Below are positions 28,755 to 37,499 of a DNA stretch of 64,000 nucleotides, in pieces. The notes beneath the pieces are model-generated. The model did not search any database, was not told where the DNA came from, and worked only from the letters and a program-made list of their open reading frames with translations. Source of the stretch: Bacillota bacterium (GTDB lineage: Bacteria > Bacillota > Clostridia > Peptostreptococcales > Acidaminobacteraceae); assembly GCA_020161295.1 (NCBI GenBank), contig JAIUOA010000001.1:186001-250000 (forward strand), read 5' to 3'. The position numbers and the translations under genes were made by a program. Position 1 is the stretch's first letter. Each line of letters starts with the position of its first letter.

Positions 28755-29798
28755 TTATTCCATTTCGGCAATTTCAGCCATAACCGCTTCAATTACCTCA
28801 TCTTCTTTCAACTTTTTAACCACGACACCCTTTTTAAATAAAAGGAACTCGTTTTTACCGCCAGCAATCCCGATGTCTGCTTCTTTGGCTTCACCAGGAC
28901 CATTTACGGCACATCCCATAACGGCTAAAGTGATGTTTTTATCAATCCCTTGGATCCGCTCTTCAAGCTTCTTCGCGATTCCAACCAGGTCTACCTCTGT
29001 ACGACCACATGTCGGACAGGAAACCATCTTAATTCCGAAATGGCGTAGCTCCATGACTTCCAATATTTTTTTAGCCACTTTGATTTCTTGTACTGGATCG
29101 TCAGTAAGTGATACACGAATGGTACTGCCGATGCCATCAAACAAGAGGATGCCGATACCGATAGCTGATTTAACGGTACCTGTGAACTGTGTTCCAGCCT
29201 CTGTGATTCCTAAGTGAAGGGGATAATCGACTGTTTGGCTCAATAAGCGATAGGAATCCACCGTCAATTTGATATCAGAAGCTTTCAGTGAAATCACGAT
29301 GTCAGAAAAGTTCATTTCGTCTAAAATTGCCACATGTCTCATGGCGCTTTCCACCAAAGCCTCTGGTGTGATGCCTTGGTACTTTTGATAAAGTTCTTTC
29401 TCCAGTGAACCGCCATTGACACCAATACGAATAGGGATGCCCTTATCCTTCGCCATGGCCACTACTTCAGCGACACGGTCGCGGCTACCGATGTTTCCCG
29501 GATTCAGTCTAATTTTATCCACGCCATTTTTCATGGCTTCCATGGCTAATCGATAGTCGAAGTGAATATCCGCAACAAGCGGAATATGAATTTGAGGTTT
29601 GATTTTGGCGATTGCTTCGGCCGCTTCCATATTAGGGACAGCGACTCTGACGATTTCACAGCCCTCTGCCTCGAGCCGAAGAATTTGCTCGACGGTCGCA
29701 TTCACATTTTCAGTTTTGGTGTTGCACATGGATTGGATGGCGATGGGAAAGCCTCCACCGATGTGCTTGTTCCCGACTCTAACGACACGTGCTCTCAT
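28755..29798 (-). CDS. ispG: 4-hydroxy-3-methylbut-2-enyl diphosphate synthase (flavodoxin-type reductant)
   Basis: Penultimate enzyme of the MEP isoprenoid pathway, making HMBPP from methylerythritol cyclodiphosphate with a 4Fe-4S cluster. The three cluster cysteines are C261 and C264 (SCPTCGRTE) and C296 (GCAVNGPGEA). The TIM-barrel half has IRLNPGNIG and VADIHFDYRLA. The 347-aa length is the short bacterial form. It is clustered with dxr, uppS and rseP, forming an isoprenoid and envelope module. Confidence 0.97.
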   Translation of the reverse strand: MRARVVRVGNKHIGGGFPIAIQSMCNTKTENVNATVEQILRLEAEGCEIVRVAVPNMEAAEAIAKIKPQIHIPLVADIHFDYRLAMEAMKNGVDKIRLNPGNIGSRDRVAEVVAMAKDKGIPIRIGVNGGSLEKELYQKYQGITPEALVESAMRHVAILDEMNFSDIVISLKASDIKLTVDSYRLLSQTVDYPLHLGITEAGTQFTGTVKSAIGIGILLFDGIGSTIRVSLTDDPVQEIKVAKKILEVMELRHFGIKMVSCPTCGRTEVDLVGIAKKLEERIQGIDKNITLAVMGCAVNGPGEAKEADIGIAGGKNEFLLFKKGVVVKKLKEDEVIEAVMAEIAEME

Positions 29799-29806
29799 GT
29801 GGCCTC

Positions 29807-30802
29807 CTATAATCTGGTGATGTCCTTAATCACTAAGAACACCATCAATGCCATTAATATGGCAAAACCGATGAAATGAACATAGCCCTCTTTTTCACGG
29901 TTGATCGGCTTGCCCATCACGATTTCGATGAGCACGAAGATAATTCTGCCGCCATCAAGTGCTGGAAATGGAAGGAGATTCACGATGCCAAGGTTGATGG
30001 AAATGTAGGCTGCCAGCATAAGCAGGTTCATAAAGCCTGTCTTTGATACCTGACCGACGATATTCACCAGTCCTACTGGGCCAACGATTTCACCTTCTAC
30101 TTCACCTTTTCCCATTTGTGAAAAGAACTTGAAAATATCGGTAAAGAAGCTGACGAACTGGTCCCCAGCCATTATAAACGCTTGATCCAACTGCTTCACA
30201 AATTTCGTTTGAATGCCGATTTGGTAGACGCCAGCTTCCTTCTCAACGGGAAGGACATCGATGATAACCGACTCTCCGTCTCGCATCACTTCCAGAGCTA
30301 ACACATCGCCACCACTGCCATTGATACTTGAGATCACATCATCCCAAGTCTTGATTTTCGTTTCATTTATAGCGACGATCTCGTCATCAGGAAGTATCCC
30401 CGCCGCTGCCGCTGGCATATCCTCCACAAGTGCGCCGACCACATTGGTTGGAGCGCCGATGGAAAACATGATGATTACGAGTAACAGATAGGCTAAAACG
30501 AAGTTCATTAATGCGCCCGCTGCCAAAACGAGTAATCGCTGTAAAGGCTTTTTACTGGAAAAGCTTCTAGGATCATCTGACGCTTCATCTTCACCTTCCA
30601 TTTTCACATATCCGCCGATAGGAAAAATACGAAGTGAATATAACGTTTCACGCCCCTGCTTTTTAAAGATTGCAGGGCCCATACCAAGTGCAAACTCATG
30701 GACCATTATGCCATTCATTTTAGCTGTGGCGAAGTGACCAAGCTCGTGTGCAAAAACAATTAAACCAAAAACAAATACAAAACTTATAAATGTCAACAAC
30801 AT
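29807..30802 (-). CDS. rseP: RIP metalloprotease RseP (site-2 protease)
   Basis: Intramembrane zinc protease that cleaves anti-sigma factors and signal-peptide remnants. The active-site HELGH is at residues 19-23 in the first membrane segment, a single PDZ domain lies in the middle (about 115-190), and the second active-site motif PALDGGRI is in the third membrane segment near residue 282. The 331-aa length is typical for Firmicutes. It sits between dxr and ispG. Confidence 0.96.
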   Translation of the reverse strand: MLLTFISFVFVFGLIVFAHELGHFATAKMNGIMVHEFALGMGPAIFKKQGRETLYSLRIFPIGGYVKMEGEDEASDDPRSFSSKKPLQRLLVLAAGALMNFVLAYLLLVIIMFSIGAPTNVVGALVEDMPAAAAGILPDDEIVAINETKIKTWDDVISSINGSGGDVLALEVMRDGESVIIDVLPVEKEAGVYQIGIQTKFVKQLDQAFIMAGDQFVSFFTDIFKFFSQMGKGEVEGEIVGPVGLVNIVGQVSKTGFMNLLMLAAYISINLGIVNLLPFPALDGGRIIFVLIEIVMGKPINREKEGYVHFIGFAILMALMVFLVIKDITRL

Positions 30803-30820
30803 ACTGTCCTTCCTTTCCTT

Positions 30821-31975
30821 TTAGCGCTTTAACAGGTGAGAAACCCGTTCGCGCGTCTCTTGATCTGCCCATAATATCTGTTCGATATTCGGATGGCTTA
30901 TCGTTTCAAATTCAGCCATGACTTTTTGAATCGAGTCTGAAATATCATAAAAACCGATTTGGTCCTTTAAATACGCATCAACCAACACTTCATTTGCTGC
31001 ATTCATGACGGTAGGCGCCACACCGCCTTTTCTAAGTGAATCAATGGCAATTCCCAAACATGGAAATCGGCTCAAATCCGGCTTCGAGAAGGTCAGAGCA
31101 TTCAGCGTCATAAAATCTAACGGCTTTACATTATTAGGAAATCTTTTCGGGTAATCGAGCGCATAAATGATCGGAACACGCATATCCGGTACGCCGAGTT
31201 GCGCCATAATGGAGTGATCCTTGAACTGAACCATCGAGTGAATAATGCTTTGAGGATGCACCAACACTTCGATTTGATCGATGGCGACATCGAACAACCA
31301 CTTGGCTTCGATAAATTCTAGTCCCTTGTTCATCAATGTCGCAGAATCGATGGTAATCTTCTGCCCCATAGACCAGTTGGGATGCTTCAGTGCTTCGATT
31401 GCTTTTTTATGCGTGATCTCTTCACGCGTAAAATCCCTAAACGCACCACCTGAGGCGGTAAGTAAGATTTTATCCACCGTATCGCCAGATTCTCCATTAA
31501 GGCACTGAAAAATGGCGCTATGCTCAGAATCAACGGGTAAAATAGTGCTTCCGTGTGCTCTCGCAAGCGGCATAATAATTTCACCTGCGGTCACTAATGT
31601 TTCTTTATTGGCCAGTGCGATTATTTTCCCTGCCTTAATGGCTTCTATCGTAGGAACCAGCCCGATGTTACCGACGACAGAGGTCAATACGATGTCTACC
31701 TCTGGATGGGTAACCACCTCCACCAACCCACTCATTCCTGAAAGGACTTTAGTCGTCGTATGGCTCAAAGCCGATTTTAATGCGCTATATTTTGTTTCGT
31801 CACTTACCACCACAAACCTGGGGGAAAACTTTTCTGTTTGCCTGACGATGTCATCGATACGGCTATTACAGGTTAAAGCAAACAGTTCGTAACGGCCGCT
31901 GCTTTCGATGATGTCAAGTGCTTGGGTTCCTATAGACCCCGTAGATCCTAGAATACTAATTTTTCTCTTTTGCAT
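30821..31975 (-). CDS. dxr: 1-deoxy-D-xylulose 5-phosphate reductoisomerase
   Basis: First committed enzyme of the MEP pathway; uses NADPH. The N-terminal dinucleotide motif is GSTGSIGTQ (9-17). The active-site loop segments LPVDSEHSAIFQC and ASGGAFRDF are clear, as is MNKGLEFIEAKWLFD. The 384-aa length is normal. A terminator lies just upstream, between cdsA and dxr, so its level may differ from that of the upstream genes. Confidence 0.98.
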   Translation of the reverse strand: MQKRKISILGSTGSIGTQALDIIESSGRYELFALTCNSRIDDIVRQTEKFSPRFVVVSDETKYSALKSALSHTTTKVLSGMSGLVEVVTHPEVDIVLTSVVGNIGLVPTIEAIKAGKIIALANKETLVTAGEIIMPLARAHGSTILPVDSEHSAIFQCLNGESGDTVDKILLTASGGAFRDFTREEITHKKAIEALKHPNWSMGQKITIDSATLMNKGLEFIEAKWLFDVAIDQIEVLVHPQSIIHSMVQFKDHSIMAQLGVPDMRVPIIYALDYPKRFPNNVKPLDFMTLNALTFSKPDLSRFPCLGIAIDSLRKGGVAPTVMNAANEVLVDAYLKDQIGFYDISDSIQKVMAEFETISHPNIEQILWADQETRERVSHLLKR

Positions 31976-31993
31976 GCTTTATTCTCCATATAT

Positions 31994-32017
31994 AAAAACG
32001 AGCATATTTCTATGCTC
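31994..32017 (-). terminator. Intrinsic terminator between cdsA and dxr
   Basis: GAGCATA...TATGCTC (7-bp stem at 32000-32006 and 32011-32017, 4-base loop) is followed on the minus strand by CGTTTTTATA. It lies 28 bases past the cdsA stop and only 19 bases before the dxr start, so it would reduce transcription into dxr-rseP-ispG-polC. Confidence 0.75.
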
Positions 32018-32044
32018 ATGGTTTACTTGTTAAATCGCTCACAA

Positions 32045-32839
32045 TCATACGAGCTTGCTATTTATTTCGTGAAACAGAATCATAAAATAATACACTAAAG
32101 GCAGCGTGACGATGACACTGTCAAATCGATCCAAAACACCACCATGTCCCGGCATAATATTACCAAAATCCTTAATATCATATAGACGTTTGATTTTAGA
32201 GGCAATCAAATCCCCGATTTGTGAGAGGATACTCCCCGTCAAACCCATGATAATGGCATAGAATTGAAATTCAGGTTTAAAGACCATGGCAAATAAAAAG
32301 CTGAAAAGGACGCTCCCTATGACGCCACCAAGTGAGCCTTCCACTGTTTTATTCGGGCTAACAGATGGAATCAGCTTAGTCTTCCCTAATAGTTTACCGG
32401 TCAAATAAGCAAACGTGTCCGATAGAAAGGCGATGATAAATGGATACCAAATAAAGAAATTATCATCGAGATCTGATATCAAGATCATATGTGACAATGA
32501 AAACGCCACATAGAAAAAACCCGTAAACGTTATCATGGCACCGTTTAGAGACCCTTTTGAAAACACCACCAAACCCAACAGCGTAAACAGTCCGAGCGAA
32601 ACCACGAATGTAAAATAGTCCTTGGAAAAGTCGCCAAAAAACCCTAGAAACAGTAGAATCGTCATGGCATAGCCAACCCATGAAATGGGCTTTTCTTTTT
32701 TAGAAAATGCGCGATAAAACTCGAAAAGGCCGATGATACTGACGACAAAGGTGGCAATTTTAAGTACCGGACCACCCGTGAGCAAAATATAAAATAATAA
32801 GGGTAAAGCGATAATGGCAGAAATTGTCCTTTTTAACAT
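32045..32839 (-). CDS. cdsA: Phosphatidate cytidylyltransferase
   Basis: Membrane enzyme producing CDP-diacylglycerol, the substrate of pgsA. About seven membrane segments are visible. The C-terminal signature is complete: SKIKRLYDIKDFG followed by MPGHGGVLDRFDS. The 264-aa length is normal. It starts 8 bases after uppS. Confidence 0.96.
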   Translation of the reverse strand: MLKRTISAIIALPLLFYILLTGGPVLKIATFVVSIIGLFEFYRAFSKKEKPISWVGYAMTILLFLGFFGDFSKDYFTFVVSLGLFTLLGLVVFSKGSLNGAMITFTGFFYVAFSLSHMILISDLDDNFFIWYPFIIAFLSDTFAYLTGKLLGKTKLIPSVSPNKTVEGSLGGVIGSVLFSFLFAMVFKPEFQFYAIIMGLTGSILSQIGDLIASKIKRLYDIKDFGNIMPGHGGVLDRFDSVIVTLPLVYYFMILFHEINSKLV

Positions 32840-32847
32840 GGCTGCTC

Positions 32848-33585
32848 CTAAACCGAACCGAACCGTCGGTTTCTCTTCTGATATTCATAAATTGCATTTC
32901 TAAAAGCCATTTCATCAAAATCTGGCCATAGCACCTTTTCAAAAGAAAATTCAGAATAGGCAAGCTGCCATAGCAAGAAGTTACTGAGGCGTACTTCACC
33001 ACTCGTCCTAATCAAAAGGTCTGGGTCAGGCATACCACTTGTATAAAGATAGTTTGAGAATAACGCTTCATCAATCTGATCTGGAAGAATCTTGCCATCC
33101 AACAAATCCTGATGAATCAACTTGATGCCTCTTATGATTTCATCACGCCCTCCGTAGTTGAGAGCAATATTGAATTGCATTTCTGTATTATGTGCCGTCA
33201 GCTCAAGTGCAAAGTGCACCTGTTCCTTCGCAAAATCCGGTAAGCGGTCGATATCTCCTAGAATATTGACCTTAATGTTGTTCTCGTGAATTTCATTGAT
33301 TTCTGATTGAATGAATTTAACGAGAATATTCATAAGGCCGTTTACTTCATCACTTGGACGCTTCCAATTTTCCGTTGAAAACGCGTAAAAGGTCACGTAA
33401 GGAATGCCGAGTTTTTTACTTTCTTTTACAATACGTTTAAGTGTTTCCGTTCCCGCATTGTGCCCGACTAACCTAGGTAACCCTCTTTTTTTCGCCCAGC
33501 GCCCATTGCCATCCATGATGAATGCGACGTGTTTCGGCATATTATTAAGATCTAAATTGATTTTTCGCTTATTAAAAAAAGGCAT
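32848..33585 (-). CDS. uppS: Isoprenyl transferase (undecaprenyl diphosphate synthase)
   Basis: cis-Prenyltransferase making the lipid carrier for peptidoglycan. The catalytic motif MDGNGRWAKKRG is at about 24-35, with YAFSTENWKRP and the C-terminal RTSGEVRLSNFLLWQ. The frame is open to a GTG at 33591, but GAGG 5 bases upstream favours the ATG at 33585 (245 aa). A strong hairpin lies between frr and uppS. Confidence 0.96.
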   Translation of the reverse strand: MPFFNKRKINLDLNNMPKHVAFIMDGNGRWAKKRGLPRLVGHNAGTETLKRIVKESKKLGIPYVTFYAFSTENWKRPSDEVNGLMNILVKFIQSEINEIHENNIKVNILGDIDRLPDFAKEQVHFALELTAHNTEMQFNIALNYGGRDEIIRGIKLIHQDLLDGKILPDQIDEALFSNYLYTSGMPDPDLLIRTSGEVRLSNFLLWQLAYSEFSFEKVLWPDFDEMAFRNAIYEYQKRNRRFGSV

Positions 33586-33599
33586 ATGCACCTCAAATG

Positions 33600-33624
33600 G
33601 GTGCCCTCCTAATCGGAGGGCACC
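33600..33624 (-). terminator. GC-rich hairpin between frr and uppS
   Basis: GGTGCCCTCC (33600-33609) and GGAGGGCACC (33615-33624) form a perfect 10-bp stem with a 5-base loop, 8 bases past the frr stop. On the minus strand only CATTTG follows, so termination would be inefficient. The T-rich side is on the plus strand. Confidence 0.55.
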
Positions 33625-33632
33625 ATTTTAAA

Positions 33633-34190
33633 TTATACTTCCATGATTTCTTCACTTTTTTTGGTGACCATTTGATCAATTTTAACGATCACATCATCTA
33701 CCATTTTTTGAATCTCTTTTTCACCTGAAGTCAAATCGTCTTCCGTAATTTCTTTTGATTTCTCCATTTTCTTAAGGTGCTCTATTGCATCTCTGCGTTC
33801 ATTTCGAACAGCGACCTTTGCGTCCTCACCAAGCTTTTTGATGTTCTTTTGTAAATCCTTACGACGCTCTTCAGTCAACATCGGAATAATCAAACGAATC
33901 ACTTTACCGTCATTACTTGGGTTTATACCGAGATCCGCCACTTGAATCGCCTTTACAATCTCATTCAATATGGAGGCATCATAAGGCTGTATTTGAAGTA
34001 TTCTTGGCTCTGGAACAGATATTGCCGCTAACTGCTTAATGGGGGTATCCGAACCATAATAGTTTACTTTTACTTTATCTAGAATTAATGGATTTGCACG
34101 GCCAGCACGAATGTGCCCGAGCTCATCCCTGAGGACACTCATCGTCTTTTCCATTTTTTCGTTTAATGTTTCATGCACTAGATTTCTCAT
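33633..34190 (-). CDS. frr: Ribosome recycling factor
   Basis: Splits post-termination ribosomes together with EF-G. The 185-aa length and the segments LRAGRANPLILDKVKVNYYG and LTEERRKDLQK are diagnostic. It lies 25 bases after pyrH, the standard order rpsB-tsf-pyrH-frr. Confidence 0.98.
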   Translation of the reverse strand: MRNLVHETLNEKMEKTMSVLRDELGHIRAGRANPLILDKVKVNYYGSDTPIKQLAAISVPEPRILQIQPYDASILNEIVKAIQVADLGINPSNDGKVIRLIIPMLTEERRKDLQKNIKKLGEDAKVAVRNERRDAIEHLKKMEKSKEITEDDLTSGEKEIQKMVDDVIVKIDQMVTKKSEEIMEV

Positions 34191-34215
34191 GTTCTCCTCC
34201 TAAACTTTCAGCGAT

Positions 34216-34926
34216 TTAATCTCCATAAACGATAGTGCCTACATTATCGCCAGCACATGCTTTGAGAATATTTTCAGGCTTATTTAAGTCAAAGACTGCG
34301 ATAGGGATATTGTTATCCATACATAGTGTGATCGCAGTAAAATCCATGACACCCAGTTTTTTGCTTAGTACTTCACTATAAGAAAGCGACTCATATTTTT
34401 TTGCATTAGGATTGGTCGCAGGGTCACTATCATAGACACCATCAACCCGCTTGGCTAACAATATCAACTCAGCATCCATTTCGGCAGCACGTAGTGCCGC
34501 TGTGGTATCAGTGGAAAAGAATGGGCTCCCTGTCCCAGCAGCAAAGATGACGACTTCGCCTGCTTCAAGATAGCCTACTGCTTTCTCGCGATTATAGCAT
34601 TCAGCCAGAGGCGTCATGGAGATCGCACTCATCATGCGATTCGCTACACCTTGGTACTTAAGTGCATCTGACATGGCCAGCGAGTTCATAACGGTACCCA
34701 TCATGCCCATGTAATCAGCAGTGGTACGCGCCATGCGTTTATTGCTTCTACCGCGCCAAAAGTTACCTGCACCGATGACAACGCCTACTTCAACACCCGA
34801 ATCAGCAAGTTTTTTCACATATCCGGCAACATCAGCAACCACATCATCGTCAATGCCGAATCCTTTTTTTCCTGCGAGCACTTCTCCGCTCAATTTTAAT
34901 ATGACACGTTTGTATTTAAGTTCCAC
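34216..34926 (-). CDS. pyrH: Uridylate kinase
   Basis: Phosphorylates UMP to UDP. The amino-acid-kinase fold is marked by [17 protein letters not shown] near the start and GAGNFWRGR and [17 protein letters not shown] further on. The 236-aa length is typical. The GTG start follows GGGGG by 8 bases. It has its own promoter after the tsf terminator. Confidence 0.98.
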   Translation of the reverse strand: MELKYKRVILKLSGEVLAGKKGFGIDDDVVADVAGYVKKLADSGVEVGVVIGAGNFWRGRSNKRMARTTADYMGMMGTVMNSLAMSDALKYQGVANRMMSAISMTPLAECYNREKAVGYLEAGEVVIFAAGTGSPFFSTDTTAALRAAEMDAELILLAKRVDGVYDSDPATNPNAKKYESLSYSEVLSKKLGVMDFTAITLCMDNNIPIAVFDLNKPENILKACAGDNVGTIVYGD

Positions 34927-34949
34927 GCGAACAACCCCCGTTTAATCTT

Positions 34950-34978
34950 ATTCTACAGCAATTCATATTGCCATTCAA
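34950..34978 (-). promoter_or_regulatory. pyrH promoter, sigma-A type
   Basis: TTGAAT (34973-34978), 17 bases, TAGAAT (34950-34955) on the minus strand, between the tsf terminator and pyrH. Confidence 0.65.
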
Positions 34979-34991
34979 ATATTTTTTCCTT

Positions 34992-35021
34992 AAAAAAGAG
35001 AACACAGCACTGTGTTCTCTT
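34992..35021 (-). terminator. Terminator of tsf
   Basis: A perfect 12-bp inverted repeat (34996-35007 and 35010-35021) is followed on the minus strand by TTTTTT within CTTTTTTAAGG, 10 bases past the tsf stop codon. Confidence 0.9.
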
Positions 35022-35031
35022 AGTATCGTAA

Positions 35032-35679
35032 TTAGCCTTGGAGTTGTTTTGCCACTTCTTCTGCAAAGTTCTCTTGTTTCTTCTCAAGACCTTCGCCAAC
35101 TTCGAAACGCGCAAATCTTCTGATAGAAAGATTTTCGCCGATGATAGCGATTTTTTCTTTCAATAATTGATCAACTGTTTTATCAGGATCTTTGATGAAA
35201 GGTTGCTCAAGTAAGCATACTTCTTTATAGTATTTAGCAATTCTGCCTTCAACCATTTTATCTACGATTTGAGCTGGTTTACCTTCGTTTAACGCTTGAT
35301 TTCTAAGGATTTCTTTTTCCTTTTCAATCGCTTCAGCAGGTACGTCTTCAACTCTAACATAAAGAGGGTTCGCAGCAGCAACTTGCATCGCTACATCTTT
35401 ACCAAACTCTTGGAAATCAGCATTTTTAGCAACGAAATCTGTTTCACTGTTGATTTCAACGATAACGCCGATTCTTCCTCCGTGAATATATGAAGCGATG
35501 ATGCCTTCAGATGCTATACGATCCATCTTCTTAGCAGCCTTCGCAATGCCTTTTTCTCTTAAATATTTAACAGCTTCTTCGATGTTGCCGTTCGTCTCAA
35601 CAAGTGCTTTCTTACAATCCATCATACCAGCACCAGTAGTTTCTCTAAGTTCTTTTACCATTAAAGCAGTAATTTCCAT
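35032..35679 (-). CDS. tsf: Elongation factor Ts
   Basis: Nucleotide exchange factor for EF-Tu. The N-terminal signature is [13 protein letters not shown] (15-27), followed by [19 protein letters not shown], and the core SETDFVAKN is present. The 215-aa length is the short form with one core subdomain reduced, as in many Clostridia. AGGAGG precedes the ATG. A terminator with a T run lies between rpsB and tsf, which can lower the tsf level. Confidence 0.98.
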   Translation of the reverse strand: MEITALMVKELRETTGAGMMDCKKALVETNGNIEEAVKYLREKGIAKAAKKMDRIASEGIIASYIHGGRIGVIVEINSETDFVAKNADFQEFGKDVAMQVAAANPLYVRVEDVPAEAIEKEKEILRNQALNEGKPAQIVDKMVEGRIAKYYKEVCLLEQPFIKDPDKTVDQLLKEKIAIIGENLSIRRFARFEVGEGLEKKQENFAEEVAKQLQG

Positions 35680-35702
35680 AGTATTCCTCCTTTGTTCTCT
35701 TT

Positions 35703-35729
35703 AAAAAAGGCAAGAGTTGCACTCTTACC
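35703..35729 (-). terminator. Intercistronic terminator between rpsB and tsf
   Basis: A 9-bp stem (35709-35717 with 35721-35729, one G-T pair) with a 3-base loop is followed on the minus strand by TTTTTT. It probably terminates part of the transcripts after rpsB, because I see no separate promoter for tsf. Confidence 0.75.
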
Positions 35730-35746
35730 TCTTAATTTTGATGGGA

Positions 35747-36469
35747 TTATTCTTCTACTGAAGGCTCAACAGCTTCTGTTAATTGCTCGCCTTGTCTAGC
35801 TTCGATGATAGCATCAGCCATTTTACCAGCGATTAATTTTACAGCACGGATCGCGTCATCGTTACCTGGAATAACGTAATCCACTTCATCTGGATCACAG
35901 TTAGTATCGACGATCGCGACAACTGGGATACCTAATGTCTTCGCTTCTTTGATTGCGATTCTTTCCTTCTTAGGATCAACGACGAACATAGCGCTTGGAA
36001 GCTTGTGCATGTCTTTGATACCGCCTAAGAATTTTTCGAGTTTTTCTTTATCAGCTCTAAGTTTGATGACTTCTTTTTTAGGAAGTGCTTCAAACGTACC
36101 ATCAATTTCCATTTTTTCTAGTTTGAAAAGAAGATCGATTCTTTTCTTGATTGTTTTATAGTTTGTTAACATACCGCCTAACCATCTTTGGTTAACGAAG
36201 TACATTCCAGCTCTTCTCGCTTCAGATTCGATTGCTTCTTGAGCTTGTTTCTTAGTACCGACGAAAAGGATTGTACCGTTTTCATCAACTACACTCTTAA
36301 TAAATGCATAAGCATCTTCTACTTTACCAACCGTTTTTTGAAGGTCGATGATGTAGATTCCGTTTCTTTCTGTGAAGATGTACTCAGCCATTTTAGGGTT
36401 CCATCTTCTTGTCTGGTGACCAAAGTGTACACCAGCTTCAAGTAATTCTTTCATTGAAATTACTGACAT
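35747..36469 (-). CDS. rpsB: Small ribosomal subunit protein uS2
   Basis: 30S protein needed for S1 or mRNA docking. I choose the ATG at 36469 ([18 protein letters not shown]), with AGGAGG 6 bases upstream; the frame runs on to 36511 inside the leader without support. Family segments [24 protein letters not shown] and [12 protein letters not shown] are intact. The length of 240 aa is normal. It lies directly after the flagellar genes, as in Bacillus. Confidence 0.98.
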   Translation of the reverse strand: MSVISMKELLEAGVHFGHQTRRWNPKMAEYIFTERNGIYIIDLQKTVGKVEDAYAFIKSVVDENGTILFVGTKKQAQEAIESEARRAGMYFVNQRWLGGMLTNYKTIKKRIDLLFKLEKMEIDGTFEALPKKEVIKLRADKEKLEKFLGGIKDMHKLPSAMFVVDPKKERIAIKEAKTLGIPVVAIVDTNCDPDEVDYVIPGNDDAIRAVKLIAGKMADAIIEARQGEQLTEAVEPSVEE

Positions 36470-36576
36470 GTGATTCCTCCTTGTTTTTTTAGTTACCTCC
36501 CTGCTTTTCATCTCGCGTTAGGACCCGTAGGCAACACTACCGTAATTCAAGCAGGTGTGATTTAATTACCTTGGAT
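36470..36576 (-). promoter_or_regulatory. Structured 5' leader of rpsB
   Basis: About 100 bases lie between the predicted start point and the rpsB ATG. On the minus strand GGTAG and CTACG can pair around TGTTGC, followed by GGGTCCTAACGCGAG. Ribosomal-protein genes often carry autoregulatory leaders; I cannot assign this one to a named class. Confidence 0.4.
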
Positions 36577-36605
36577 ATTATACCATAGTGAAAATTAAAG
36601 TACAA
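36577..36605 (-). promoter_or_regulatory. rpsB promoter
   Basis: A perfect -10 TATAAT with an extended TG (TGGTATAAT, -10 at 36577-36582) is 17 bases from a weak -35 TTGTAC (36600-36605). Confidence 0.65.
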
Positions 36606-36613
36606 CACTTTAA
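36590..36613 (-). terminator. Weak terminator overlapping the rpsB promoter
   Basis: TTAAAGT (36595-36601) pairs with ACTTTAA (36607-36613) around 5 bases, and AATTTTC follows on the minus strand, immediately after the stop codon of the SwrB-like gene. The -35 of the rpsB promoter falls largely in the loop. Confidence 0.45.
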
Positions 36614-37156
36614 TTACTTTTTTAATGCCAACAACAATTGAATTTCACCCATCCCGATACCCAACTCCTTTGCGATTTGGGTTAAGGATTTCCCTTTACT
36701 TCTGAGCTCGATTATTTTTTCGATTAAAGCTTGATCATCATTTATGATAGGTCCCTCAACTTGCCCAACCTCTTCATGGGTTAAATTGGTTCTTAACTCG
36801 GGTTCTCGCTTCTCACTGTTCATCTGATCCATTTTTTGAACCAACTCTTTAGTACAGACTTTAGGTTCAAACCCATTTTTCATCAAATCAAGCTTGTCGT
36901 TAATCATTTGAATCTCTTTTTCATGAACACTGTATTTGCCTTCGAGATCACCGGCAATATCGTAAAACGCACGATTCATTTCATCGACTGATTGTTGTAG
37001 CGACTCTAACAAATCAAACAAATCTGCGTCTTTATAAATCCTCGACTGTTCCAATAACAAGGATTGACTTCTCACCGCACGATTCACTTCTTTTCTTATC
37101 AAAAAAATGGAACTGATAACGATGATCAGTCCGATAGTAAAACTAATAATATACAT
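36614..37156 (-). CDS. SwrB-like membrane-anchored coiled-coil/HTH protein (DUF6115-type)
   Basis: A 180-aa protein with one N-terminal membrane segment (about 3-20), a charged coiled-coil middle (about 25-110), a variable linker, and a C-terminal helix-turn-helix-like module with LRSKGKSLTQIAKELGIGMG at about 152-171. Bacillus SwrB (YlxL), encoded between sigD and rpsB, has the same architecture and activates the flagellar export apparatus. Here the gene is also directly upstream of rpsB and near sigD. The assignment rests on position and architecture; sequence similarity was not tested. It starts 3 bases after the 107-aa gene. Confidence 0.7.
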   Translation of the reverse strand: MYIISFTIGLIIVISSIFLIRKEVNRAVRSQSLLLEQSRIYKDADLFDLLESLQQSVDEMNRAFYDIAGDLEGKYSVHEKEIQMINDKLDLMKNGFEPKVCTKELVQKMDQMNSEKREPELRTNLTHEEVGQVEGPIINDDQALIEKIIELRSKGKSLTQIAKELGIGMGEIQLLLALKK

Positions 37157-37159
37157 GCC

Positions 37160-37483
37160 TTACACCTTCATATCAAAATGAGTGCCCGAAACACTAACCT
37201 TCTTGTTTAGTGCTTCTTCTTCCTCCGATTCACGATTGCTCTGTCCGGGCTTATAGCGCCGCTTTCGCTTGTTCTCTTCATCTTCTCTGTCATTTTTCAC
37301 TTGCTTGAGCTCAGAGCGCTCCATCTGGTTCACCGTATGCTGACGCTTGACATTGTCTTCACGTACGCGTGACTGTGCCTGTAGAAGCTCATTATCAAGT
37401 TTGCTCACGACGGTTTGCTTTGCGTGGTGAACCTCCTGTGTTTTTTGAACGACAATCTGCATATCTACAGGTCTAATGGACAT
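37160..37483 (-). CDS. Uncharacterised charged protein in the fapA cassette
   Basis: I do not recognise a functional family. The 107-aa product begins MSIRPVDMQIVVQKTQEV, is predicted helical and highly charged from about residue 20 to 90, and ends with VSVSGTHFDMKV. No membrane segment or cysteine motif is visible. The start at 37483 has GAGGTG 6 bases upstream; a GTG at 37492 would overlap this site. It lies 17 bases after fapA and 3 bases before the SwrB-like gene, so it is surely co-transcribed. Similar small proteins near clostridial flagellar operons are known to me only as conserved hypotheticals. Confidence 0.75.
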   Translation of the reverse strand: MSIRPVDMQIVVQKTQEVHHAKQTVVSKLDNELLQAQSRVREDNVKRQHTVNQMERSELKQVKNDREDEENKRKRRYKPGQSNRESEEEEALNKKVSVSGTHFDMKV

Positions 37484-37499
37484 CGCACTCACCTCATTT

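Noticed and set aside
36470..36511. Extended start of rpsB
   Set aside because: The extra 14 codons fall in the structured leader; AGGAGG sits before the internal ATG.
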